Of a DNA stretch of 64,000 nucleotides, positions 27,901 through 38,355 are shown in pieces. Origin of the DNA: Strigamia acuminata (taxonomy: Eukaryota; Arthropoda; Chilopoda; Geophilomorpha; Linotaeniidae); NCBI GenBank assembly GCA_949358305.1, contig OX442316.1, positions 10,106,001 through 10,170,000 of the forward strand, written 5' to 3'. Within the stretch, counting starts at the first letter, position 1. Each line of letters opens with the position of its first letter. A model generated the notes under the pieces. That model searched no databases and was not told where the DNA came from. It saw only the letters and a program-made list of their open reading frames with translations. Position numbers and translations under genes: made by a program.

Positions 27901-30900
27901 AGGTGTGTGGTCCAACTAAACGACTCTTCCCCTACCTCCTCCATCCCCTTCACCTCACTCCAAACATCCTACACCTACACCTCAAAAATTCCACATCAAA
28001 TACCCATAGTGACCCCAGTGCAAACATTAATTTCAATTTGGTTACAAAAAATTAAACAAAATAAAAAGGAACAATGATAAAAAAAAGAAGAAAAAAAACC
28101 AAATGAGAATAAGTTTCACTATACAAGGAAGAAGACAAACTCTTCTAATGTAACTACTCGACAGCCAATCACAACTTAAGAGGTTTCCTCCAAAACGTCT
28201 ATGTAAACACAGCTTTCAACCAACAACTTTTCCATCTCTCAGATAAAAGACAGTGATGACAGGTACAAGTTTTGATAAATATAAAAAAAAAATATTAAAA
28301 TATATATATATAAATTTGCGATTTATATATAGTTACCATACCAAACGACCAAACCGATGCTATTTTTTATTTCCTTTTTTTTTTCTTTTTCAAAAAAGCA
28401 TTAACATTTTAGTAGCGTTAAATATTTTAATATTTCAAAATCCACACACAAAACAAAGTCCTATTCAACCCAATACATAATGTATTCCGTTTATTCATGG
28501 TTCTGGCCCGATCGCATTCTGCTGCCAGATGTGGAGAGCCCTCAACTCAAGGACAGTGATGCTAGACGCTTTTCTCTATCCAATGAATCAGCTAAAATCA
28601 CGAGCCCTAGTCTTATACATCAAGAGCTACTACTGTGCCAGCAGCACATGATGATGACTACGATGTTAATGCACCACATCAAAACCCCACTCCAACCTTT
28701 AGCACTCCATCACTTATCTAGACTCGGCCATATTTGCAGTCTACACCAAATTTTACTCAAAACCTTCTTTTGCGGACATAATTCCCCTCATAGTCAGTAA
28801 CAAATTAGAAACAACTCACCAAAAAAACTTATGCAAATTCTGGTGGCACCCGCACAAACCAAAAATGTAATCAAACGAAAAATATTATCCGTATTGAGCG
28901 AAACAAATCTCAAATTTCCCCGCGCAATTTCAGTCCATCCCAAGCGACTCAAGTTTAAACAACTCTTAATGTCCCACTTGTCAATCTTGATCGAGCCTAT
29001 AGCGGTAGCAAATAAACAAAGGAAAAAAATTACTGCTCATGTGCCAGGTGACTTTGCTTGCTATTAAAGCTCGTTTATGCTCGAGATAAATAATAACAGA
29101 TCAAGCCCTCCAAAAATAAAAAAAAAACAATTTATGGATGGACTCAGCCATCAGGTCTTGCAATGTTTGCTCGGTACACAAGCGTGTAAACCTTTCCCTT
29201 GGCTTGAGTCCGCTGTTCAAAACCCGGAAGCAATTGGACAGACGTAACCCGTAGTGGACAGGACGTATTTTTTCCTCCTACATACATATATATATATATT
29301 TTTTGTTGTTGATCTTGCCAATGCCCAAGAGTAAATCATACTCCAGCTTTGGCTGTGCTGCATTCCCTCAACCTGATCGTGCGTTTATCTAAGCAAACTA
29401 ATAATTTATCGTCAAATGAAAACCTGCTCAACTTAGTGTAAATATTATACAAACTTTTGACATCGCTTACATCAATATTATAGATCATCAAAATTGTTTA
29501 GACCAAAAAGCGAGCAAATAAATAAACAAAATAAACGACAGACTCCCTTCTTTAATAAAAACTCAACTTGATATTCAAATAAACGTCAAAAATAACACGT
29601 GGCAAGAAATAAATTCGAATATATTTACCGGTACTTAAAAATTATAATTTCGACCCTACAAGCGCCATCTATTGATAATGTCTTTACTAATGCAATGGTT
29701 CGACCAGTTGTCGCCGCCATAACAGGCATAAACTGATTACAAACCGCTTGTTACCGTATAAATTTCACTCACACTTGAATTGTGCATTAAATGTATTAAA
29801 AATGTATGAAATTATTCATTTTTAATATATTTTGTTTTTCGGATTTTATTTACCTTTGACGTCAATGGTTTCCTTTTTCTCAAAGTGATGTCTCTTAATA
29901 TGGCGCTTTGATTATTTAACATGTAATCAGCATCGCTTAAAGAACTTAATTGAGCCTTTTCCAACTAATACAGAAAAAAATTAAAATCAACAAACAAAAA
30001 CAACCTCTAATAAATTTCTATTACAATTCTACCTCATCGCTTATGGCTGTTATCGCTAGATCTTCACGAGGAGACGCGAGCCTAAAAAGCAACGAACAAT
30101 ACAAAAAAACAACAAAAAATGAATCCCTAAACTAAAAATAAATACAAAAATACAAAAATAAAAATAAAAAAACTTACTCGTTCATTCTTCCTTTTAATTT
30201 ATCCAGTTTGAGCAAAGCTTCGTCTCTTTCGTCATTCGCCAAACGAATTCGAGACATCATGGCGTCATCACGTTCATGTTGCGCGTGGTAAATTTCAGAA
30301 ACCATTGCTATTAAAACAAAAAAATAACATAAATATTTAAATAAACAAACAGATTTACATCAAGAAATATGAGTAAATGTTTCCCCAACCCACCCAACAA
30401 CTAACTAAGAATATTTGCGATCAGGAGTTTTTCATTTTTTATTTTCTCTTTCTTGTCCCGAAAAAAAAAGGAGTACGGACGATGTAAACATTATGAAATT
30501 TGTACCTTCTGGAGCATTTTATTGATTCATTTGAGTCAACATCTAAAGTATCGTTCCATTTGTAGTTCTGGGAAAAGCGAGTGCTGCTGTTTTATGTATC
30601 ATTCTTTTTCAATTACTTTGCTCCATTTGCGAATTCTGTCGACAAACAGCATCCACCTAATTGGTTAAACGTAAGAAGCAAAAGCTTCTATCACACCGCA
30701 CATCCGACCTTTCTTCGCTCACCTCGACCCCCTGCTCCTCCACCCAACCAGTTGCCATAGTAATAAATCTACATTTGAGCATGCATTAATGCGAAATTCA
30801 TGGCATTTCGCATTCCGTCGGCAAGATGGGCAAATATTTGAGTGGCACAAACAAGTGCGTCAGCATAGTCACTTTGCCCAAGATCACAGGCACATGTCGG

Positions 30901-31509
30901 CAGGATGAGACAAAAAAACTCTTCTGGCCAAAATAATTAATAATAATTAAAACAAAAGCGTAAAACTTCAATTTCTAATTCTTTCATTAGATGTTCAAGT
31001 TTTGTTTCGCGGTTGTTTTGATCTAACAAAAAAAATAAGTTTTTAAAAAATATATATATATAAATTTTTTAAATATTATTTTTAGAATCATAATTAATCT
31101 ATCACCTGAAATAACACCTGGACAATAACGGGCAGACGGAGGTTCAGGTGTTAATTTTAAATTGTTTAATTCAGCTTGGACGGCCTTGAGTTGAGCTTTT
31201 AGCTAAATAAAACGAGAAAAATTTAAGTTGCATTATTAAAATTCAACTCTTTTCTGTACAGAATTACGTTTTTGTTGGCTGTTTTAGCTGCTTCTAATTC
31301 GCACAACAGGTAAAGTATTTGCGATTCCTGAGAACTTTGATTTCCATTTTTGACAGTCGTCCCGGAAGCAATTGAAACTGGACTTTGAGCGTGTAATCCA
31401 TTCATCATAACGTCTAAACTTCCTAAAAAATAAATTCCCTTTGTTAAAAAAATCACAATTAATCCAGAATCACTTTGTTTTTCTTACCTTCCGAGAAAAT
31501 TTTAGCCAT
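12948..31509 (-). CDS. MIPOL1: MIPOL1-like coiled-coil protein
   Basis: Homologue of mirror-image polydactyly 1 protein, a coiled-coil protein of poorly defined function. Nine coding exons on the minus strand, in coding order: 31509-31488, 31422-31268, 31202-31106, 30307-30178, 30081-30033, 29964-29854, 15855-15716, 13895-13767 and 13032-12948. All junctions are GT-AG and phase-consistent, giving 305 residues. Family signatures are ILYLLCELEAAKTANK (about 43-58), the segment SEIYHAQHERDDAMMSRIRL continuing to NDERDEAL (about 95-122), and LERLVEVLRRKV near the C-terminus (279-290), each aligning with human MIPOL1 in order. Human MIPOL1 is about 442 residues, so the model has a short N-terminus and may lack an exon in the 14 kb intron 6, although phases across that gap agree. 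Exon 7 carries a three-fold 10-residue repeat. It is head-to-head with ACTR10. Confidence 0.85.
13896..15715 (-). other. MIPOL1 intron 7
   Basis: About 1.8 kb of AT-rich DNA between the repeat-bearing exon and the next. It contains a GC-richer island at about 14640-15010 with an X-box-like ATTGCTATGACAAC at 14933-14946. No gene seen. Confidence 0.6.
15724..15813 (-). repeat. Three in-frame 30-bp tandem repeats in MIPOL1 exon 7
   Basis: Three near-identical 30-bp units lie wholly within the exon. They encode RDDSVTSTRT, RDDGVASVRT and RDDSVASART (residues about 203-232). The length keeps frame. They replace or extend the part aligned with the EERDAAL segment of vertebrate MIPOL1. Confidence 0.85.
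21180..21247 (-). repeat. Degraded tRNA-Ala-like sequence (pseudogene or SINE head)
   Basis: Read on the minus strand, the segment has a D-arm-like GCCTGATGGGAAGAGC and a perfect five-base anticodon stem (CCCGT/ACGGG) around the loop CTAGCAA, whose anticodon would be AGC (Ala). A T-arm follows with the B-box-like GGTTCTACTCC. The flanks do not pair as an acceptor stem, so it is not a functional tRNA. It is either a tRNA pseudogene or the head of a tRNA-derived SINE. A second B-box-like string lies next to it on the plus strand near 21250-21262. Confidence 0.5.
26897..26904. promoter_or_regulatory. Perfect CRE palindrome in MIPOL1 intron 6
   Basis: TGACGTCA within a region that grades into a GC-richer island (26990-27190). 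Confidence 0.35.
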
Positions 31510-32818
31510 TTTAATTCTATTTCAATGTGTATAAAACGACTGAAATAACAAAAATAAAAATAAAAAATGAATATAAAAAAAAGGAAAAGTTTAAACAGGG
31601 CTAATTTGTTATTTCATTGAAGGATTTAAAAAGAACAAGTGACAGGTCGATTCATCATTCACTATGTGCTTTTGTAATTAAACTTCTAAGTCTGGGCTGT
31701 GCCTTGATTTTGTGACATACCATCTTGTAGCCGGTGGATTACCCCAACAGCAAATGACTTATCGCACACTTGCACCTTGAGCGGAGTACTGGGCACATCA
31801 GACACTTCATTACATCATTGTGTTGACTTAGGAAACTGAGGGCCTTCATGTTTGACTCTGGATAAGGACTGAGGGCTCGCTATAATCCACATATCAAACA
31901 TATGTAAATAGCTACAGCTAAATTGGTTTGTGAAAGGCACACCAGCAATTAACTACTGCTCAGATAAGCTAATCCTGCACAACTACCATATCATCTCGTT
32001 GCAATGCAAATTTAAGCACCACTAACAATGGTAATAACAATTCAAATGTTGAGAAAACACGAGTCAGACCGCAAGGAAGAATAAAACTGATTACGGTTTA
32101 TGATTGTGTTTAAATTTTACTTTAAATCGGGAGATCAAGTTCCAAATGTGACAATCGGAATTTTATTTGGTAAACATTTTTTTTTTCTCTCTTTAAAAAA
32201 ATGCTGTACCAGAAATTGTGGTGCAACGAACGAAATTATTGCCGTTGCGAAATGCAACACAAGTGCAGTCGCCATTTTTCTATGTAGCAAAATAATAAAT
32301 ATACGTTACCTGAGAACATTAAAACGTAATGTTTTAATCTTTTGAATCGAGTTTACATTGAATGTTTGATCCTATCAATTCTCAAGTTTATCAATTTTTA
32401 TTATTTGCATTATTGGCAAACAACTCTTAATATTTTCTCATCAATTATACAAAATAAAATAAAATTATGTTATTTTAGTTTTGATTTTTAATCAACATTC
32501 GATACTTGGAATGCTTTGTTAACACGCCCATTTCTTCACATAAAATTACGTAACATGCACTACCAATAGCCAATTTAAATCTGCATGTAACTTGGCTCGC
32601 ATTTTATAATTACCTCATTCATTGCAGGCTTTCGCCTTAATTTCAACCAGCCTTCGACTTCGACATACAAAACTTTTCCAAACACGCGATTGAGCAGACC
32701 GCCATGCTTAAATTTTCATTTCGTTTTGCACCGTTAGAGTTCGCTGCTAAATCATTGATGGCCGCTGATTATTTACAAATTCTTGTCCGTAACCTAAATA
32801 TTTGAAAGAAAAAAAAAC
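31510..32818. promoter_or_regulatory. Head-to-head intergenic region, MIPOL1 / ACTR10
   Basis: About 1.3 kb separates the two start codons, which point away from each other, so both promoters must lie here or in unseen upstream 5' UTR exons. No TATA box is placed well for either gene. No other gene was seen; the plus-strand frame at 32100-32345 is low-complexity. Confidence 0.45.
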
Positions 32819-34490
32819 ATGCCTTTGTACGAAGGCATTGGATTGATTAGCGAAAAGCACGCCGTTGTTCTTGATATTGGAACTGTTTACACGAAGTAAG
32901 AATGCACTTAGTTACATTTAAATCCGACATGAACTGACAACATTTAATGCACATTTCAGAGCTGGTTTTGCTGGAGAAACTGGACCAAGATGCATAATTC
33001 CTACAGAAATTCTCTCTGGAGAGACGGGAAAGGTAATACGAAATACTCACTATTTAGAATCGATTGTATGGCAACTTTTTATTGCAGATGATGGAGCTGG
33101 TTGATATTCATTTGCCCGATGACTTGTATAAATTCCTGGTTAATTTTATCCATCATTTGTACTTCAAGTGAGTTCTCCTGATAAATCAAATAAAAATATC
33201 TGATTATTTGAGTAATTTACATTTACAGGTACTTATTAGTAAATCCTAAAGACAGAAGAGTTGTTATTATTGAGTCGGTCCTGTCACCGACATTATTTCG
33301 TGAAACATTGGCGAAAGTTTTATTCGTGCACTTTGAGGTGAAAAGCGTAATTTAAAAAAAAAAACGAAATACATTTTTTGATATTTTCTCCCCAGGTTTC
33401 CTCTTTACTGTTTGTGCCGTCACATTTATTAACGCTGTTCACGTTGGGTATTTCTTCGGGATTAGTTTTGGATATGGGATATCGAGAAAGTCAGATTTTT
33501 CCGATTTATGACGGAATTTTACTACTCAATTCAGGCGATACTCTTCCTCTAGCTGCTAAAGCGATTCACAGGTCTAAAATTGCAAGTAAAAATGACACAA
33601 ATGTAAATATATAATTTTAATTTCAGTAATCTTGAAAATCTTCTGCTTAATCACGCGAGTGTTCATTTCCACGACAGACAAGTTCCCTTGCCAGAAATGA
33701 CCGGTAAAATTTCAATCCGCACGTTCTTATTGCACCTAAAACCGATCGTTTTAAAATTCTAGCTTCCTTGCCGAAAACATTATTAGAAGATATAACGGTG
33801 AGGTTGTGTTTTGCAACAACATTTGAACGAAGTCGTCAAATTCAAGCTGTAAAACGCGCGTCCGAATCAGCCGATAAGTTTCCACCGTCTAGACCACCCA
33901 TCGATTACCCAATGGACGGAGATAAAATTCTAAGAATTCCGGGAACCGTTATGGAACAGGCTGTAGAAATTCTGTTCGAACTTGATCACGATATGCAAAC
34001 AATTGCTACACTCGTCGTCGACACACTTCTTTCAGTACTGAAACATTTTTGTTAACAAATATCGATATTTTAATGTAGAAATCCGATTTCTACTCGTTTC
34101 AGTGCCCCGTTGACATCAGAAAAACCTTAGCGGAGAATATAGTCATTACTGGTGGAACATCGATGCTTCCCGGCTTCAAAAGTCGTTTGAAATTTGAAAT
34201 TAACCATCTTTTGGATCACACTCAATATAAGGATCGTTTGGCCATCAAAACGTTTAAATTCCACCGACCTCCTGCTAAAGAAAATTACACCGCGTGGCTT
34301 GGAGGTGAGCTGCACGCGGTAGAAATTTAAAATAAATTTTATAACAATTTATTCTTTAATTTTAGCTGCCATTTTTGGATCCACTGATGTTTTAACTAGT
34401 CGCTCCTTGAATAAAGAGGTTTATATAAAGCAAGGTTACGTTACAGACTGGGCTAATCTGAATGACAACAATAATAAGAGTTTAATGTAA
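32819..34490 (+). CDS. ACTR10: Actin-related protein 10 (dynactin Arp11 subunit)
   Basis: Arp11/ACTR10, an actin-fold subunit of the dynactin pointed-end complex, which links dynein to cargo and caps the dynactin filament. Nine exons: 32819-32895, 32960-33032, 33088-33167, 33229-33337, 33396-33571, 33627-33703, 33763-34034, 34103-34304 and 34366-34490, giving 396 residues (human 417). Landmarks are an N-terminus beginning [20 protein letters not shown] (from about residue 28), the block ending [21 protein letters not shown] (137-145) and [11 protein letters not shown] (303-313), all in human ACTR10 order. Introns are tiny (55-68 bp). Intron 5 uses a weak GTCTAA donor; the nearby GTAAAA donor would give a frameshift and early stop. 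The stop is followed by AATAAA at 34516-34521. Convergent with the gene at 34621-36132. Confidence 0.95.
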
Positions 34491-34515
34491 ATGTTGTAAT
34501 TTAAAGAAATTAGGA

Positions 34516-34521
34516 AATAAA
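34516..34521 (+). terminator. Poly(A) signal of ACTR10
   Basis: AATAAA 25 bases after the ACTR10 stop codon. It leaves only about 100 bases to the stop codon of the convergent gene. Confidence 0.7.
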
Positions 34522-34620
34522 ATGTGAAACATTTTTTCTATGGCAATTGTTAATTTTTACTGAGCTATCAATTTTTTTTTACATTTCTGTACGATGACAA
34601 GACACGAAACCGATTCATCG

Positions 34621-36132
34621 TCAATTAAGTTGTTGCAAAAGTAAAACGTGGTCTGGACTTGTTTGTAAAAGCATTGCCAAATTATAGAGAAAAACGAGAT
34701 CTTGATGCCGAACTTGCCTCGCAGCTTCTTTAGACAATAGAAGAACCGCTTTATAGTTGCTTCTTATTCTAAAGTTCAAAATTGATAACATTACGTAAGC
34801 ACACACACACCAATAACACTTAGCAAATGCATTACATTTGGTTTTTAAAAATAGGGATGGCGTTATCCGCTGTCAAAATTGTTATGAGCCAAGTAAGCAA
34901 ACTAGGAACCCATGTCACGTTCACGTCTTCCCACGGCCAAAGAAATGATTTTAATAAAACTAAAATCAAGTCCGTTTTCATGTTACACCTATTCGAGAAT
35001 CATCAAACGTTTAAAAAATAAATTTCCAAGTTAAAAACGGCACCTTGACGTCTCTTGTTTGGCTGGAATTTGTAAGTACAGGGTCGCCTTCATGCTCACG
35101 CCTTCACGAATGAGTGTTGAAATGAACCGTCGATTGCGCTGATATTCAAATCGACCGGAATCGCAGCGAATCCGTTGCGAAAACTGTTTGCTATAGTTGA
35201 TGTTTTTGCTCGTGCCCATGTTCTGGAAAGGAACACTCCCCAAAACAGAATCGCTTATGGTCAACCTGACAGGTACAGTTGGAGAAACATCATCTCCCAT
35301 TATCACGTTACTTCTGGAACGTGGGAGATATGTATGTGAGGCAACTTCCCAGGCAACAACACCTCTGCAAAATCAATTTATTTGAAATAAAATCATTAAA
35401 AAAATGTGCACAAATTCCATCAACCTCGGACTATCATCTCTATCCAAGTATGAATCATATCGGCTTGGTAGAGCGCAGTCTTTGAAAGGCACCCATTTGA
35501 TGAAACTCTTGTTATGTCCGTGTGGTTGTTTATTTAATACATCAATTTCTGAAATTTCTTTTCTACTACGACAACTCGAATCCCCTTCCGATTTCTTACT
35601 TCCAGTACACGTTTCTACGCTATTTTCAGTCAGAAGATCGCAATTGGATATGTTGGTCTCACTATCCGAGATGGAATATTCGCCCTAGTCAAATTCGTCA
35701 AATTTGAATTTATGTACAATAAACGTTGTAAAATTGAGCGAATTTTACCTGATGCATCACCAATGTTTTCTCCTCAACCTTACCAAAGTCCTGATAACTG
35801 AACATAAGTAGATGATCGTCTTCTAACTTACTCCTGATGGTGCTGGCAGATGTGGGGTTGCTTTTAGATGATTTTTTCGAAGATATTAAATCAGATTTAC
35901 TTCCTCCCGGTTTAATATTATCGTTGGTCAACGGCTGATCGTCGTTGAGCACGGTATTGTCCTTCTGATCGCCGGAACCTGTGCCAACAATGCCGCCAAA
36001 TACAAATTCCAACCACCTCTTCCAAGTAAAAATATCAAGGAATGAAAGGGTTGCCATAACGAGCACAATGATGATGATAAAAAGACTCAACCAAAATAGA
36101 CATAAAGAGCACCAGCTGGACGGAGACAGCAT
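34621..36132 (-). CDS. Unrecognised 421-residue membrane protein
   Basis: I cannot name the family. Five exons on the minus strand, in coding order: 36132-35749, 35684-35425, 35364-35044, 34988-34836 and 34768-34621. All are phase-consistent, with 55-67 bp introns. The start has a near-ideal CCACCATG context. Residues about 7-33 form a strong hydrophobic helix with no cleavage site I can see, suggesting a signal anchor. Residues about 45-185 are polar and Ser/Asp/Lys-rich, probably disordered. About 187-320 looks like a folded beta-rich domain (with SPRGVVAWEVASHTYLP and PVRLTISDSVLGSVPFQNM). A basic/aromatic segment and a C-terminal part containing VLLLSKEAARQVRHQDLVF follow. Residues 329-339 and 352-361 are hydrophobic and may re-enter the membrane. 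It lies 220 bp downstream of the TRMT6 stop on the same strand. The exon structure makes a real gene very likely; function unknown. Confidence 0.8.
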
Positions 36133-36329
36133 GGTGGCTTGAAAAAAAATTTAGAAGAAGATCGGGAGAATGGAATGCCTTTCATTTATGTTATTTGGAT
36201 GCCGAACATAACAATGCGTCCATTAATTAACAATTGTAGTCTAAACCTCTACTGTTGTAAATAATGTGCAAATGCACGCCTCAAAACGTCATCAGTTATC
36301 ACAAACCTAAAACTTTTTTTGAAAACTTT

Positions 36330-36360
36330 TTATTTTTTATTTATTTATTTATTTATTTAG
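36330..36360. repeat. (TTTA)n tract at TRMT6 stop codon
   Basis: A run of TTTA/TTTATT repeats covers the TRMT6 stop and start of the 3' UTR. On the minus strand it supplies several overlapping AATAAA hexamers, so it probably contains the poly(A) signal. Confidence 0.65.
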
Positions 36361-38213
36361 GGTCTACTTTGACTCCAGTTAACAGAAAACCCCCACTGTT
36401 ACTCATGTTTATGGAGGGATGAGTCCGATTAGGTAAAACCTGATACTCTCGAAGCCACGTTTCTGTTAGCCACAAGGAAATTGCTTCGCCCGAATCCTTT
36501 AGTTTGTTATAAAGGTCGATTAGACACTAGACAGATAGAAAATATTAAATTAATTGCCATTTTTAAAATAGAAATACAATTTGACAGTTGAAACTTACTT
36601 CTTTGTACATACAATAAACGACAAATGGGCATGATATTTGCAAAAAGTTCATCAATAATAATGTCGGCTCCATCGGGGAATACTTGCATGCAAGTACAAT
36701 ACTAATTTTTTTTTTTTAAATTATGATTTTGTATTTCAATTACTCACGAAATCTTACCCGTGAATGTTTTTTGACGTTAATAGACTTTTCGCACGTTCAA
36801 GTTGTGCAGCTCGACTTGCATGTCGATTATTTATCGTTTTAACCTAAAAAGACATTAAAAGATATTTTTATATTTTTAATTTTTTATATTTTTTAAATCT
36901 TCTATATTATATATTTAAAAGTAACCTTTTCATCGGACTCGAGTGTACTTTCATCAGCCATTTTTACGTCGCCATCGGGAGAGATTGTCTCCTTAAGTAG
37001 TGGCTCTTCATTTAATATTTTTTCTACGTCTTGTATGTTTATACTAAGCAAACATTCTTTTGTTTCTCCTGAGAAATTGTATAAATTTACTGCTTGTCTG
37101 TAAATTAATAAAATGCATTAAGATTAACAAAATAAATTTGTGAAAACAAGCTCACTGTTGCGGGATATCCATATCGTGAATCTGTATAATGCTGCCGGAT
37201 TTTCCAATTCGTTCTAGCGCAGCTCCCACGACAAGACCCAAACACGAATCAAAAACAATATAATTTCCGCCGGAGTGGATATTGCAAACAGATAAAATTT
37301 GAGCCAATGAATCGCAGCGAAGATTCCTGAAAAATGTCCAAATAAATCCATAGTTACGTAAATATGATTTACCAGTGATAGATAAGTACGTACAATATCT
37401 TTAAGGGTCCTTGAGTACTGTACATCTCAATTATAAGTCTGGTAGTTGGTTTCAGAATAAGTAATTGGTTCGAATACCTTTACAAAAAAAATACTTAAAT
37501 TGTTATTTTTAACGGAAAAGCTATTTCCACTGATATCGGTATGGGCTATTTTCAACGATTTCAGTAATCATTACAACCGAAATCGGTAGAAATAGCCTCG
37601 GCCTATTTTTAATGTTTGTAAAGGTTTTAATAAAATTATAATTACTTTTTTTGTTTTTTTTTTAAATATTTTTCTTGGGAAAATTCAGTTTTTCCATTAA
37701 ATGTTGTACTGTTTGCAATTAGTTGTTCAACCATTTCCTCTCCCGAAATTCCTTGTGTTTTCAATAATTCAATTTCGTCTTTAGTTAACTTCTGTGATTT
37801 TCCATCATCTACGAGCGATCTATTATCCTTTGATAGATCCATTTCTGCAATGAAAAAGAAATTGGTTTTTAAAAATTCGTGTCCAATTTGTTATATTATT
37901 TTACCTGTAACTTCGTTTTGTAGTTTCTTTTCTTCATTTTCAACTTTAATAAGGTTATTGTCTTTAACTTGGAACAATGAACCAAACGTATGCCCTATTA
38001 TTCCTCCCAAGTTAATTTTCTGTTTACATATGTAAACCGGCCTAAAACACGTGTGAAAAATCACGAATTTAATGTTAAAGAAAAATATTTTTTTTTTAAA
38101 AATACGCACTTGTTTTTGTTAACTTGGCATGCTTTCATTGTTTCACCTTTCTTAATTATAACATAGTTATTCGCGCGAATAATACAGCAATTTTCTGGAG
38201 TTAAAATTGACAT
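36353..38213 (-). CDS. TRMT6: tRNA (adenine-58-N1) methyltransferase non-catalytic subunit TRM6
   Basis: TRMT6 pairs with catalytic TRMT61A to make N1-methyladenosine at position 58 of tRNAs, including initiator tRNA-Met, in the nucleus. Nine exons in coding order: 38213-38110, 38041-37905, 37844-37646, 37477-37394, 37326-37156, 37097-36926, 36843-36758, 36701-36599 and 36526-36353, giving 409 residues (human 497). Landmarks are LVDDGKSQKLTKDEI (from 91), ENSTTF-type NSTTFNGKTEFSQEKY, LGLVVGAALERIGKSGSIIQ, the linker (about 233-290, much shorter than human), CPFVVYCMYKE and ETWLREYQVLPNRTHP near the end. Introns are 56-82 bp except intron 3 (168 bp), which is largely a fold-back sequence. Intron 6 uses a weak GTTACT donor. 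The stop codon runs into a (TTTA)n tract containing AATAAA on the coding strand. Confidence 0.96.
37477..37624. mobile_element. Fold-back (MITE-like) sequence filling TRMT6 intron 3
   Basis: Perfect 10-bp terminal inverted repeats, CCTTTACAAA at 37477-37486 and TTTGTAAAGG at 37615-37624, bound a 148-bp segment. Inside, a 21-bp arm at 37520-37540 pairs with 37576-37596 (three mismatches), and a related direct copy lies at 37545-37565. On the gene strand the outer repeat supplies the 3' splice site (GTAAAG then G), so the last base of the element belongs to the next exon. No clear target-site duplication was seen. Without it the intron would be about 20 bp, too short to splice. This is a candidate intron-forming element; chance inverted repeats in AT-rich DNA are the alternative. 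Confidence 0.45.
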
Positions 38214-38355
38214 GTTGAACACCACAGGAAGCGGATATAAAACGCACCAGGAGAAAACAAACGATGGCGGTCATCCGTTCTGTTTCCAGTCCAATTTCTT
38301 GCGCAGAAATTAAGAATCAGATTGCATTGTGGGAAGTAGAACGATGCGATTTGAT

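Larger units (their letters stand above)
15856..29853 (-). other. Large MIPOL1 intron 6
   Basis: About 14 kb without a supportable gene. Mostly AT-rich with poly-A/T runs. GC-richer, more complex islands stand out at about 17400-17750, 18380-18620, 19320-19580, 22640-22880, 24000-24140, 24480-24660, 26990-27190, 27540-27760 and 28480-28800. A tRNA-Ala-like fragment sits at 21180-21247, an (AT)n run near 25236-25252 and a CRE palindrome at 26897. Short open frames in the islands lack matching splice pairs. An unrecognised MIPOL1 exon could be hidden here. In deuterostomes, MIPOL1 introns host enhancers of neighbouring foxA and pax1/9, so regulatory content is plausible but unproven. Confidence 0.5.

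Noticed and set aside
28480-28800. Plus-strand frame of 106 codons in MIPOL1 intron 6
   Set aside because: Coding-like at first glance, but no acceptor or donor pair or homology; treated as one of the GC-richer intron islands.
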